A stretch of DNA of 34,424 nucleotides from Chloroflexaceae bacterium (lineage in GTDB: Bacteria; Cyanobacteriota; Cyanobacteriia; Cyanobacteriales; JAAUTE01): positions 1-34,424 of the forward strand of contig JAAUTE010000007.1 of NCBI GenBank assembly GCA_012031815.1, given 5' to 3'. The position numbers were made by a program, and so were the translations under genes. Position 1 is the first letter of the stretch; every line of letters starts with the position of its first letter. The notes beneath the pieces were generated by a model. It was given only the letters and a program-made list of their open reading frames with translations, was not told the origin of the DNA and made no database searches. Of this stretch, positions 1-10,749 are shown piece after piece.

Positions 1-311
1 AGCTTCTTTGTCACGTTCCTACTTTATTATCCAAAGGTTGATCAAACAGAAGCAGCAGCAGCTAAAAAAGTGCTTCTCGCGGGCTGCTTTCAATCATGCT
101 CAAGTTTGTCTCCTTTGACAGAGAAGAAGAATGGCCAGCAGAAATGTCAGCACAATTTCAAAGATTTATTATGGCAAAAGAACAGAAATATGCTAAAATG
201 AAACAGAAAAACAGGGAAAATACTGGGGATTTTTCCAGGGAAAAGGCGCTAAGGGCCTTTTTGTCGCCAAAATCCTACTAACGCTAATTTAAGAAGGGAG
301 TTTTTGACCCT

Positions 312-2894
312 ATGACCTTCTCTCAGGATCGGATTATTCCCACAGATCTGAGTAATGAAATGTCCCGTTCCTATTTGGAATATGCAATGAGTGTCATTGT
401 CGGACGGGCGTTACCAGATGCGAGGGACGGTCTCAAGCCCGTACATCGTCGCATTCTCTATGCGATGTATGAATTAGGTTTGACCCCTGAGCGACCGTTT
501 CGTAAATGCGCTCGTGTTGTCGGGGAAGTTTTGGGTAAGTACCACCCCCACGGGGATATGGCGGTTTATGATGCCTTGGTACGGATGGCTCAGGACTTTT
601 CCATGCGCCATCGGCTTATTGAAGGCCACGGCAATTTCGGCTCGGTGGACAATGACCCTCCGGCGGCAATGCGCTACACAGAATGTCGCTTGCAGTCCTT
701 GACTACCAATGCCCTTTTGCAAGATATTGAGGCTGATACCGTCGATTTTGCCGATAATTTCGACGGCTCCCAGCAAGAACCCATTGTTTTACCCGCCCGC
801 ATTCCCCAATTGCTCCTCAACGGCTCGTCAGGGATCGCCGTGGGCATGGCCACCAACATTCCTCCCCACAATTTGGGAGAAATCGTTGACGGGGTAGTGA
901 GTCTGATCCGCAACCCGGAGCTGACCAACGAAGAGCTGATGCGCTTGATTCCGGGGCCGGATTTTCCGACGGGCGGGCAGATTTTGGGACGCTCAGGCAT
1001 TAAGGACGCCTATACCTGCGGACGCGGCTCCATCACCATGCGTGGGGTGGCCCAGATTGAAACCATTGAACATCGCGGCCGTCCCGATCGCGAAGCTATC
1101 ATCATTACCCAACTGCCCTACCAGACCAATAAAGCCCTGCTCATTGAGCGCATCGCCGAATTGGTCAACGACAAGCGCATTGAGGGCATTGCCGACGTGC
1201 GGGACGAAAGCGATCGCGACGGTATGCGGATGGTCATCGAGCTAAAACGGGATGCCTTTCCCCGCGTCTTCTCAAACAACCTCTACAAGCATACGCCGCT
1301 ACAAGCCAACTTTGGGGCCAACATGCTGGCGCTGGTGAATAACGACCCGCAATTGCTGAGCTTGCGCCAATTTCTTGAGGTATTTTTTGGCGTTTCGCAT
1401 GGAAACGATCGCGCGGCGCACCCAGTACCAGCTCCGTAAAGCCGAGGAGCGCGACCATCTCCTCCAAGGGTTGCTGGTGGCCTTGGGGAACCTGGATGCG
1501 GTCATTGCCCTGATTCGGGGCGCTGCCGATACCCCCATCGCCAAAACCCAACTGACGGAACGCTTTGGCCTCTCAGAGGTTCAGGCTGAAGCGATTTTGC
1601 AGATGCAGTTGCGCCGCCTCACCGCCCTGGAAGCAGATAAAATTCACGCCGAGCACGAGGAATTGCAGCGCCGCATTGCCGACTTGCAGGATATTCTGGC
1701 CCGGCGCGATCGCATTGAAGCCATCATTGAAGAAGAATTGCTCCAGATCAAGCAGCTTCATGCCGAGCCGAGGCGCACGGAGATCGTGGCTGCGGAAGGG
1801 GAACTGCTGGATATTGACCTGATTGCCAACCATCAGTCGGCGATTTTGCTCACCAAACAGGGTTACATCAAGCGGATGCCCGTCAGCACCTTTGATGCCC
1901 AGGGTCGGGCTACGCGGGGTAAGGCTGCGGCTCGCATCAAGGACGACGACATGGTGGATCACTTCATCACCTGCTGCGATCGCGATCGCATTTTGTTTTT
2001 TAGCGATCGGGGGGTGGTGTATTCTCTGTCGGCCTATCAGATTCCGGTGGCCTCGCGGACAGCTCGTGGTGTGCCCATCGTCCAGCTGTTGCCCCTGCCC
2101 AAAGGCGAGCAAATTACCTCAATTATTCCGGTTTCTGGGTTTGGTGACAACGAGTATTTAGTCATGCTCACCCGCAAGGGCAATATTAAGAAAACAGCCC
2201 TAGCCGCTTTTAGCAACATTCGCACCAACGGTTTGATTGCCATTTCCCTGGAGGAGGGGGATCAGTTGCGCTGGGTGCGGCGGGCCTGTGAGGAAGACAG
2301 CATCATCATCGGCTCCCGTCGAGGCATGGCCATTCACTTTAGGGTCGACCGTGCCCAGTTACGTCCCCTGGGCCGGGCTACCAAAGGGGTGAAATCCATG
2401 AAGTTGCGCGGCGACGACGAAGCCATCAGCATGGACATCCTGCCCCAGCAACTTACTACCGCCTGTCTGGAGGCGATCGCCGAGGAGGAAGAGGAGGAAA
2501 CCACAGTAGAGGAGCCGATTGTTGAGGAAAATCAGCAGGGCCCTTGGGTACTGGCCATTACCCGCTGCGGCTACGGCAAGCGCATTCCCATTACCCAATT
2601 CCGGCTGCAAAATCGGGCGGGGATGGGACTGAAGGCGATTAAATTCCGCACCAGCGAGGACTGTTTAGTGGGGATTTGCGTGGTGAACCCGGAAGATGAG
2701 CTGATGCTGGTAACCAATCGCGGCATTATCATCCGTCAGGCAGTCTCGGCCATTTCCCTCCAATCGCGCATGGCCACTGGGGTACGCTTACAGCGCCTGG
2801 ATGGGGACGATGCGATCGCGCCGTAGCCCTGATTCCGCCCTCGGAGGAAGAAGAAGAGACCCTGCTGGAGTCCGCCCTGGAGTCAGACGGTTAA
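312..2894 (+). CDS. gyrA: DNA gyrase subunit A, split by two apparent 1-nt frameshifts (about 1383-1388 and 2817-2822)
   Basis: ORF 312-1439 ([34 protein letters not shown]...GKYHPHGD...YTECRL) continues in another frame as ORF 1375-2826 ([28 protein letters not shown]). A third frame gives the C-terminal tail [22 protein letters not shown] to 2894. Confidence 0.93.
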
Positions 2895-3012
2895 TCTTGC
2901 TCAAAATAGCCCCAGACGAGTTATTTTGGGGAAAGCTTCTGACCAGCCCATCCCGGACGGACTGACTGGATTTGTGGAAGCTACCCCAACATTTTCTCGG
3001 AAAACCCCCGCG

Positions 3013-3390
3013 ATGAAACCATTGGGACTGTTTGCAACCTTCGGTAGTGCGATCGCAGCGGGATTCGGCCTGTTGCTGGTCGCCAGCAATCCTCCGCCCC
3101 AGACCTACGAGCAATACGCCACGGAAGAACTGGCCGCTTATCTCAAAGAAGAAGCCTGTGCCAATGTCTCCGAGAGTTTTGGGGGATTTCTGGTTCGTTA
3201 TTGCCGCTCTGCCGTCGATAGCGGACGTCCCCAACTGCGGGAGCTAATTGTCCAAACGACCCAACGTCATAATTATTTATTCTTCAGTGTCTACGAAACC
3301 AATTTAGCCTTCGGGCCAGTATTTGCGATCCGGGCCCAAACCCTCGGTATCTTGCAGCATTTTTTTATTTTGGACATTGAGGAACGCTAG
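3013..3390 (+). CDS. DUF4359 domain protein, secreted or membrane-anchored
   Basis: MKPLGLFATFGSAIAAGFGLLLVASNPPPQTYEQYATEELAAYLKEEAC...; N-terminal hydrophobic segment. Start chosen inside the 2926 ORF. Confidence 0.7.
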   Translation: MKPLGLFATFGSAIAAGFGLLLVASNPPPQTYEQYATEELAAYLKEEACANVSESFGGFLVRYCRSAVDSGRPQLRELIVQTTQRHNYLFFSVYETNLAFGPVFAIRAQTLGILQHFFILDIEER

Positions 3391-3542
3391 CGCAACCGGG
3401 GCTGGGCGATCGCGTTGTCAAGCCGACTTCCAGGGAATCGAAAAAAAAGAGCGAATTAACAAGACAAAGCCGTCCCAGTATGGTAAAGATGGTGGGTAGA
3501 CTTGGCCAGCCCCAATCCCGTCTTGCTGCCAGGAGGACGATC

Positions 3543-3915
3543 GTGACCAAAACCGAAGAAACCAACGCCGCCAGTAAGCCTGGTTTAATCCGAACCCCAC
3601 CCTGGGGAACCGTGACCGTTCTAGAAGAAGGCCCCCGCTATCGCATCAATCGCATTGAGGTCTTTCCCGGACAGCATATCAGTACACAAAAGCACTACCA
3701 CCGCAGCGAGCATTGGATTGTGGTTTCGGGGACGGCGAAGGTCATTTGCAACTACCAGGAAACGCTGTTAATGCCCAAGCAATCCACCTATGTTCCCCAT
3801 GAATACGCCCCATCGCGTCGAAAATCCCGGTGTCATTCCCCTGGTCATGATTGAAGTCCAAAATGGCGAATACCTGGGCGATGACGATATTATTCGCTTT
3901 CCAGAAGAAGGATAA
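3543..3915 (+). CDS. Cupin / mannose-6-phosphate isomerase type II C-terminal-like protein, frameshifted at 3795-3798
   Basis: GTVTVLEEGPRYRINRIEVFPGQHISTQKHYHRSEHWIVVSGTAKV...TYVP then, in another frame, MNTPHRVENPGVIPLVMIEVQNGEYLGDDDIIRFPEEG*. Possible GTG start at 3543. Confidence 0.85.
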
Positions 3916-3924
3916 AGCCACGCC

Positions 3925-4119
3925 ATGACCGATGGGCAGCAATTTGTCTTGAAAATCATTTTTTTCTCAGCGGTATCGTCCCTCGCGATCAAATATGGCG
4001 GCCGCCTCCTCCCTCTAACACCCACGGCCAGCGCCGCCTTGATGGCGGTGATCATCCCGACCCTGGGGATGGCCCTGTTCCTGGGGTGGTGCAGCAGGAG
4101 GGTTCCCTCAGGGAAGTAA
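3925..4119 (+). CDS. Small two-segment hydrophobic (membrane) protein
   Basis: 64 aa ORF MTDGQQFVLKIIFFSAVSSLAIKYGGRLLPLTPTASAALMAVIIPTLGMALFLGW...; 3' end overlaps the convergent ABC gene. Confidence 0.55.
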   Translation: MTDGQQFVLKIIFFSAVSSLAIKYGGRLLPLTPTASAALMAVIIPTLGMALFLGWCSRRVPSGK

Positions 4120-5673
4120 GCCTTCGGCTCGGAGAAACTGACGGGCTACCTCAGCCAAGGGGCGGGATTGTTGGTCGATTTGCAAATTCATTTGCTGCAT
4201 CTCCTCAGCGGAAATCCGGCCCGACAATTGGGAGATAGCCCGACTTAGCTGGGGATATTGGCGCAAAATCTCCTGATTGAATATGGGCACTGCCTCGTAG
4301 GGCGGGAAATATTGGCGATCGTCTTGAAGAATCACTAAATTCAGGGCGGCGATCGCGCCATCGGTGGAAGACCCGGCGACGATATCCACCTGTTTTTGCT
4401 GAAGCGCCCGATAAATCAAGCCCAAGTCCATTTCCTGGGGGGCCTCTGCAAATTTGAGTCCGTAGGTTTTCGCCAGCCCCGGATAGCCATCTTCGCGATT
4501 GAGAAACTCGCTGCCAAACCCGGCCCGCCATTGGGAGGCGTAGCGGGCTGCCTCGGAGAGGGTGCTGAGGCTCCATTTTTCGGCATCTTCGCGGCGAATA
4601 GTGAGGGCAAAGGTGTTCTCAAACCCCAACCCCGGAAAAACTTCCAGTTGAAATTTCTCGTCGTAAGCCTGCTTGACCTGCTGAAATACCGCTTGGGGGT
4701 CACCAATCGGCGGCTGGTTCAAGACGCCGGTGAAGGCTGTCCCCGTATACTCCACATAGCCTGCAATTTCTCCGGTTTTGACCGCTTCATGACAGATAAA
4801 GGTTCCCCCCAAATAGAAGCGGCGATCGACGGTTAAATTGGTGCGGGCCTCGATTTGCTGGGCCAAAATTTCCCCTAAAATCGCTTGTTCTGTAAAATTT
4901 TTGGAGCCGATGGCAATTTGCTCCCGCTCGGTGGCTTGTTGTGGCTGAGGCAGGAGCATGGCGCCCAAACCCAGCAGCAGCCCTAAAATCCCCAATTGCA
5001 CCCAAGCTGCCCGCGTCATTCCCCCCTCGCCCCGCTGGCGTCGCTGCCAAAATTGCTCGACTCCGCCCAAAAAACGGTCAGCCGCTAGGGCCAGCACCGC
5101 TGCTGGAATCGCCCCCGCTAGGAGTAATTCGTTATCTACCGTAGAAATACCGCGAAAAATAAACACGCCCAGGCCGCCGCCGCCGATGGCCGCCGCAATG
5201 GTGGCAATCCCCACAGAAATCACCGCTGCCACCCGCACCCCCGCCAAAATCACGCTCAACGCCAGCGGGATCTCCACCTGCCACAACAATTGGCGATCGC
5301 CCATGCCCATGCCCCGACCCGCTTCGCGGATCGACGGATCGACGTTCATAATTCCGGTGTAAGTATTGCGGATGATGGGCAGCAGCGCGTACAGAGACAG
5401 GGCCACAATGGCTGGAACCTTGCCCACGCCCCCTAACAGCGGCACCGACAGTAAAAACCCAAAAATTGCCAAACTGGGAATGGTTTGCACCCCATTAGCC
5501 AGACCCAGAATCGGCGCGGCCAGGCGGGGACGGCGAGTAATTAAGATACCCAAAGGCAATCCCAGGGCCAGAGCAACTAGCATGGCGATCGCCACTAGCA
5601 GCAGGTGTTCCGCCGCCCGTTCCCCAATTTCGCCACCGTAGCGCCCCAAAAACCAATTCTCAAGATTCAGCAT
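4108..5673 (-). CDS. Osmoprotectant (glycine betaine/choline-type) ABC transporter, fused permease plus substrate-binding domain
   Basis: N-terminal ABC permease (LLVAIAMLVALALGLPLGILI...GVQTIPSLAIFGFLL...), C-terminal OpuAC-like domain (IAIGSKNFTEQAILGEILAQQIEARTNLTVDRRFYLGGTFICHEAV...). Confidence 0.9.
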   Translation of the reverse strand: MLNLENWFLGRYGGEIGERAAEHLLLVAIAMLVALALGLPLGILITRRPRLAAPILGLANGVQTIPSLAIFGFLLSVPLLGGVGKVPAIVALSLYALLPIIRNTYTGIMNVDPSIREAGRGMGMGDRQLLWQVEIPLALSVILAGVRVAAVISVGIATIAAAIGGGGLGVFIFRGISTVDNELLLAGAIPAAVLALAADRFLGGVEQFWQRRQRGEGGMTRAAWVQLGILGLLLGLGAMLLPQPQQATEREQIAIGSKNFTEQAILGEILAQQIEARTNLTVDRRFYLGGTFICHEAVKTGEIAGYVEYTGTAFTGVLNQPPIGDPQAVFQQVKQAYDEKFQLEVFPGLGFENTFALTIRREDAEKWSLSTLSEAARYASQWRAGFGSEFLNREDGYPGLAKTYGLKFAEAPQEMDLGLIYRALQQKQVDIVAGSSTDGAIAALNLVILQDDRQYFPPYEAVPIFNQEILRQYPQLSRAISQLSGRISAEEMQQMNLQIDQQSRPLAEVARQFLRAEGLLP

Positions 5674-5677
5674 ACTT

Positions 5678-5971
5678 TCATCGCCAGGTCGAAACAGCCC
5701 GTAGCGGCTCAGGAATGGGCGTATCCAGAGAAAATTCCAGGGTTGTTTCCGAATCCCCTAAATAGCCCGACAGTTTAAACGATAGCAGCAGCCGTCCCAG
5801 GGCCACCCAAACCACCGCATCAAACTCCCAGCCGCTATCCCTAGTTGCGTAGCAGGCAATGGACTTAAGCGCCCAGAAATAGCTATTACGCACCACAGAG
5901 CCACCTTTTTTATAGGTGGGCAAGTCTTCTTGATTAATGAATAAAATTTCATCTTGCAGCACAACTCTCAC
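5678..5971 (-). CDS. Hypothetical protein
   Basis: 97 aa ORF in a gap between recognisable genes: MRVVLQDEILFINQEDLPTYKKGGSVVRNSYFWALKSIACYATRDSGW... Confidence 0.5.
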   Translation of the reverse strand: MRVVLQDEILFINQEDLPTYKKGGSVVRNSYFWALKSIACYATRDSGWEFDAVVWVALGRLLLSFKLSGYLGDSETTLEFSLDTPIPEPLRAVSTWR

Positions 5972-6117
5972 TTGCTTAACCCCCTTGAGAACCGTCGCTT
6001 CCCCGCCTTTTTCCTATCCTCGCAAAAGACCCAACCTCCGATATGATAGGTAAAGTCCATTTGTCGCTCAATCGCGAGTTCCCTCGCTGCTGCTGTTAAT
6101 TTAGGAGACTGTTAATT

Positions 6118-6234
6118 ATGCTAACCCTCAAAATCACCGTTTATATTGTGGTTGCTTGTTTTGTCGCGCTGTTTGTCTTTGGATTTTTGTCTAGCGATCC
6201 CTCTCGGAACCCTGGACGCAAAGATTACGACTAA
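6118..6234 (+). CDS. psbI: Photosystem II reaction center protein I (PsbI), 38 aa
   Basis: Translated by hand: [38 protein letters not shown]. Canonical PsbI; absent from the supplied ORF track, apparently because it is short. Confidence 0.95.
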   Translation: MLTLKITVYIVVACFVALFVFGFLSSDPSRNPGRKDYD

Positions 6235-6269
6235 GAGCGCGGTATTGTCAACGCCGCGATTTCTGCCGA

Positions 6270-6290
6270 GGGCGAGACTGGTCTCGCCCT
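6270..6290 (+). terminator. Intrinsic terminator-like hairpin downstream of psbI
   Basis: gggcgagac-tg-gtctcgccc, perfect 9-bp stem followed by ttaat, 35 bp after the psbI stop; the U-tract is weak. Confidence 0.5.
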
Positions 6291-6393
6291 TAATCATCTC
6301 TAAGGGGAGGACAGTTGCCGCTAGCTTCACCCCCATCGGGAAAGGGAAATCAAACTCGCTACACTAAGGATTCGACGCATACGGTTCGCTTGA

Positions 6394-8733
6394 TTGCTGA
6401 AAATGCTCAATTATCATCCTCCTGCTGTTCCGCCGTCCACCCAAGTCGAGCTGCGTGAGTTTTCCCTTTTTCCTGGCGAGCAGCGACCCGCCGCGGCCAT
6501 CGTTGCCAATGCTGCTCCTGAGGCGATCGCCCGGAAGCCCCTGCCGTCGTCGAATTCTACTTTGCTGCCCCTCCCTCAGAGATTCTCCTGGTTCCCCTGG
6601 CCCCTCAAGCCCCGGCCACGGAGGCGACTCCGCTGGGTTTGCCTCAAACCGTCGGCCATCCCCAAACCTCCCTGCCCACCCCGTCTGGCGATCGCCCCAA
6701 GCCTTGAAATTGATTGCCCAGGAGCGGCAGGGAGAGCGACAGGAATTTTTGCTGCCGGCCGAACCGCTAACCCCTGAGAACGCAGCGCCTCAAGTCCCAC
6801 AGAGCCAAACTCTTCCCCCCATTGAACCCTTATCTGTGGTGGAAATCATCGCCGATGAGCAGGAATATAACGAACAGCAGCGGGTGGTGACCGCGCGGGG
6901 CAATGCGATTGTGCGGTTTTCTCGCGGGGTATTGCTAGCCGATCGCGTCCAGGTCAATCTTGATAGCCGTCTTGCCGTGGCCCAGGGGGATGTCGTCCTG
7001 AGGCGGGGGGATCAGGTACTCCGCGGCGATCGCTTTGAGTATTCTTTTTTTCTCGATCGGGGCACTATTGCCCAGGCTAGCGGCGAAGTTTTTTTACCCA
7101 CCCTGGCAGCCAATGTTAACACCACCCTAGCCACCGATCCAGGCAGTAGCATCATTCCCGAACAGCCCTTGAGCGAAAGCTTAGCTCGCCGTCAACCCCT
7201 GCAGCGGATCGCGACCACAGAAGGCTATCGCTTTGTGCTGGGCAGTCGGCGAGACTTGCGTTTACTAGAACAAGCGAGCGGTGGCATCCCGACTTCCGAC
7301 TCTGGCGGACAAATTAGCCGACTGCGCTTTCAGGCGGAGCGGGCGGAGTTTGAAGGGGGAACAGTACAGGCAACCAACGTTCGCCTGACCAATGACCCGT
7401 TCTCGCCGCCGGAGCTGGAATTACGGGCGGATACGGCGACTTTTAGAAACATTGCACCCCTGGTGGATGAGGTGCGAACGACCAATTCTCGCCTCGTTTT
7501 TGACCAGGGGTTGACCTTACCCACCTTCCGCAATCGCTTGGTCATCGATCGCCGCCCGCGCCAGCCGGGCCTGTTTGAGATTGGCTTTGATGGGGAAGAC
7601 CGGGGCGGGTTGTTTATCCAGCGCAGCTTTTCCTTGATTGATACGCCAGCGGTGCAGTTTTCGGTGACGCCTCAGTATTTTATTCAGCGGGCCCTGGTTC
7701 CTGGCTTCCTTGAGGAGAACGACCGGGATGGGGGCCCGATCAATCCCGATTCCTTCGGGGGCAGAGCGAGTTTGAATGCCAGATTTACAGAACGCACAAC
7801 CGTAGCAGGGCGAGCTTCACTGACGAGCTTTGATGTGGATAATTTTGAGGACGAATTGCGGGCGAGGCTTGGGGTGCAGCAGCTGATTGGGGAATTGCAG
7901 CGGCCCCACCTGCTGAGCTTGGAGTATACCTTTCGTAATCGCCTCTTCAATGGCTCTCTGGGCTTTCAAACGGTGCAAAGTAGCTTTGGGTTGGTACTGG
8001 TCTCGCCTAACTACCGTCTGGGCCGCACGGGAATCGATCTCACTTACCAAACCAGCCTGCAAAATATTAACGCCGACAGCGATCGCGACGAGTTGATTCC
8101 AGCCGCTGAATCTGAAGATGAAGTTAATTTAACGCGCTTTCAGGGAGCAATTACCCTGAATCGAGCTTTTCCAGTTTGGCAGGGGGAAGCACTGCCGCCG
8201 ACGCCGGAGTTGGGCCTGCGCTACACTCCGACACCCGTGCTACCCTTTGTCAATATTACAACGGGAGTGACAGCGGTGGGGAGTTTTTACAGTAGTGGGG
8301 ATACCCAGCCGACTTTGACGGCGAGGATTGGTGTAGAGGGGCAGTTTGGCCATTTCTCACGGCGATTCTTCGATTACACCGGGTTTAATGCCAGCTTTAG
8401 CCAAGGAATTCGGGGGGATGAGTCGCCGTTCCTGTTCGATCGCTTTGAGGATCAGCAGGTTGTATCTTTGGGATTGGTGCAACAGCTTTATGGGCCGGTG
8501 CGAGCGGGGGTACAAACCTCTTTGAGTTTGGATCAAAACGACACCATCAGCACAGATTTTTTGTGGAATATCGGCGGCGTACCTACAGCGTTTTGCTGCG
8601 CTTCAATCCCGTCCTAGAGATTGGCTCTTTCAATTTGCAAATTAGCGATTTCAATTGGACAGGGGATGCAGCTCCTTTTGACGACATTGGTGATCGTGAA
8701 ATTCGCGCCGTAGAACAGGGGATTATTCAGTAA
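6394..8733 (+). CDS. DUF3769 domain protein (LptD/OstA-like outer-membrane family), three apparent frameshifts
   Basis: Main frame 6455-8617 (VVEIIADEQEYNEQQRVVTARGNAIVRFSRGVLLADRVQVNL...). The N-terminus is in two other frames (sites about 6530 and 6702). The C-terminus RTYSVLLRFNPVLEIGSFNLQISDFNW...REIRAVEQGIIQ* lies after a shift at about 8578. Confidence 0.82.
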
Positions 8734-8823
8734 ATTGCTTCCTGGCAGGGAGGGGTTTTGGGGAGAAGCGATCGCCAAAACCAGGGGTAAACCGAGAAAA
8801 GGGGTTTTTGCCGATTAATTGCT

Positions 8824-10560
8824 TTAATCTTCCAAAATCTCTAGATTTCCCGTCAAAAAGCTCGATCGCGTTGCCAAGCGCTGTACCTTGCCGCTGGAGG
8901 TTCTGGGGAGGCTGCCGGTTTTGATGAGAGCAATGGCATGAATTTGTAGGGCGTATTGCGCGGCCACGGCCTGGTTGATTTGTTTGACGAGGTGGTTCCG
9001 GTCAAGTTTGCGGCGATAGCTGCGCTCCACCTCCGCCACCACAATCAATCGCTCTTGTTCGTCGTCTTCTACGGTAAAAGCGGCGCTGCCGTGATGTCGC
9101 AGGGCCGGATGACTGTTTTCTACCGTTAGTTCGATATCCTGGGGATAGTAATTCTGGCCCCGAATGATAATCAAATCTTTCAGGCGTCCGGTGACATAGA
9201 GTTCGCCCTTGTGGAGAAAGCCCAGGTCTCCCGTCCGTAAAAATGGCCCTTCCCCCGTACTCAAGTAAGCCTGAAAGGTCTGTTGGGTTGCGTCAGGGCG
9301 CTGCCAGTAACCTTGCGCCACACTGTCCCCCTTCACCCAAATCTCGCCGACCTCACCCCCATCACAGGGAGCCAGGGTTTGAGGATTAGCGATCGCAACT
9401 TGGTTTAATAGGCTTTGACCGGAGCTTACCAGGGTTTGCTGGCCCGTTGGCTCAGCGGGAAAGGACAGGATGCGATTTTGAGCTAAGGTAGTACGATCAA
9501 CCGAGAAAAATACTAATGGCGCTAGTTTTTCTCCGCCGGAGACGAGTAGGGTATTTTCGGCCAGTCCGTAGCAGGGATGAAAGGCTTCTCGACGAAAACC
9601 ATAGGGGGCAAAGGCATCGGCAAATCTTGCCAGCGTTGCGGCTCGAATGGGTTCTGCCCCCACAAATGCCACCTGCCAGCAACTTAAATCTAACCCCTGG
9701 CGCGATGCTTCCGTTATTTTACTGACACAGAGATCGTAGGCAAAATTCGGCCCGCCGCTGGTCGTCGCCCGATAGCGGGAAATGGCTTGCAGCCAGCGCA
9801 AGGGCTTCTGCATAAAAAAGAGCGGTGACATCAAAACCGTGGAAGCGCCGACGTAGAGGGGTTGCAGCAGTCCGCCGATGAGTCCCATATCGTGGTGGGG
9901 AGGCAGCCAAGTTACGCCAATGCTCTCAGCAGTATCGGCAAAACTTTGACAAATTGCCGCTGAGTTGTGTATAAGGTTGCCATGAGTGACCATGACGCCT
10001 TTGGGGTTGCCGGTAGACCCGGAGGTATATTGCAGGAAAGCCAGGGTATTGCGTTGCAGGGGTGGTTTTTGCCAAGGCACTGCCAGTTCATCCCCAAAAT
10101 CGTCGGTGGCAATCCATTTGAGGGCGTTTAATCCAGGAACTTCGCCACAGCGTCCCTCGATCGCCGAACCGAACGAAAGGGCCGTCAGCAGCACCGTGGG
10201 TCGTGCCGAGTTAATGATGACCTGGAGTCTTGAGAGGGTTTCATGGCGCCGGGGCAGGGTGGCGGGAATGGCGATCGCCCCCGCATACAAACAACCAAAA
10301 AAAGCAGAAACAAACTCCAAACCCGGTGGATAGAGCATCAGCACCCGTTCCCCAACCTCAAGCACCCTCTGGAGTTTAGCGGCAATTGCTCTGGCCCGTT
10401 GGTCTAGTCCCTGGTAAGTTAACCGAGCAGATTCCGTTTCTCCGTCTTCCAAAAAGCGATAGGCGATGCGATCGGGGGTTTGTAGGGCCCGATCACGTAA
10501 GAGGTCAACAAAGGTCGCAAATTCAGGCTCAAAGACTAGTTCATGGCAAAATACAAGCAT
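8824..10560 (-). CDS. Fatty acyl-AMP ligase (FAAL, adenylate-forming superfamily)
   Basis: TFVDLLRDRALQTPDRIAYRFLEDGE..., FLQYTSGSTGNPKGVMVTHGNL, WLPPHHDMGLIGG, FLRTGDLGFLHKGELYVTGRLKDLIIIRGQNYYPQDIE. The HHDMGLIGG and RGQNYYPQDIE motifs are FAAL-type. Confidence 0.93.
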   Translation of the reverse strand: MLVFCHELVFEPEFATFVDLLRDRALQTPDRIAYRFLEDGETESARLTYQGLDQRARAIAAKLQRVLEVGERVLMLYPPGLEFVSAFFGCLYAGAIAIPATLPRRHETLSRLQVIINSARPTVLLTALSFGSAIEGRCGEVPGLNALKWIATDDFGDELAVPWQKPPLQRNTLAFLQYTSGSTGNPKGVMVTHGNLIHNSAAICQSFADTAESIGVTWLPPHHDMGLIGGLLQPLYVGASTVLMSPLFFMQKPLRWLQAISRYRATTSGGPNFAYDLCVSKITEASRQGLDLSCWQVAFVGAEPIRAATLARFADAFAPYGFRREAFHPCYGLAENTLLVSGGEKLAPLVFFSVDRTTLAQNRILSFPAEPTGQQTLVSSGQSLLNQVAIANPQTLAPCDGGEVGEIWVKGDSVAQGYWQRPDATQQTFQAYLSTGEGPFLRTGDLGFLHKGELYVTGRLKDLIIIRGQNYYPQDIELTVENSHPALRHHGSAAFTVEDDEQERLIVVAEVERSYRRKLDRNHLVKQINQAVAAQYALQIHAIALIKTGSLPRTSSGKVQRLATRSSFLTGNLEILED

Positions 10561-10690
10561 TTCACTGCCCAGAAATTCAAGGTTCCTCTTTTAAGAGGTT
10601 AAATATCCCGCGCACATTACTACAGTCTCGGTAGGTGGGGAAGGCGATCGCAACCTTTCCGCTTAGAGATGTTGGTGTGCATAGGAGAGT

Positions 10691-10724
10691 TTACCCCTTA
10701 ACTGCCCTGGCGGGGTTAGTTTAC
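10691..10724. repeat. Intergenic direct repeat, copy 1
   Basis: ttaccccttaactgccctggcggggttagtttac, near-identical to 13413-13446; weaker similarity continues for about 40 nt downstream. Confidence 0.75.
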
Positions 10725-10749
10725 CTAGAGATCAGGAGGGGATTGACAG

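Noticed and set aside
96-281. 61-aa ORF upstream of gyrA
   Set aside because: Lysine/glutamate-rich translation with no recognisable family; could be a gene end cut by the window edge. Not supportable as a feature.
474-776. Antisense and alternative-frame ORFs inside gyrA (474-776, 674-1000, 1573-2112 and similar)
   Set aside because: They overlap a strongly recognisable coding frame, have low-complexity or nonsensical translations and lie in GC-rich DNA. They are shadow ORFs.
1970-1995. Frequent GCGATCGC octamers, for example overlapping copies near 1978, as regulatory palindromes
   Set aside because: This is the well-known HIP1 repeat, abundant genome-wide in many cyanobacteria; not locus-specific.
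4958-5362. 134-aa plus-strand ORF inside the osmoprotectant transporter gene
   Set aside because: Proline/alanine-rich shadow of a well-supported minus-strand gene.
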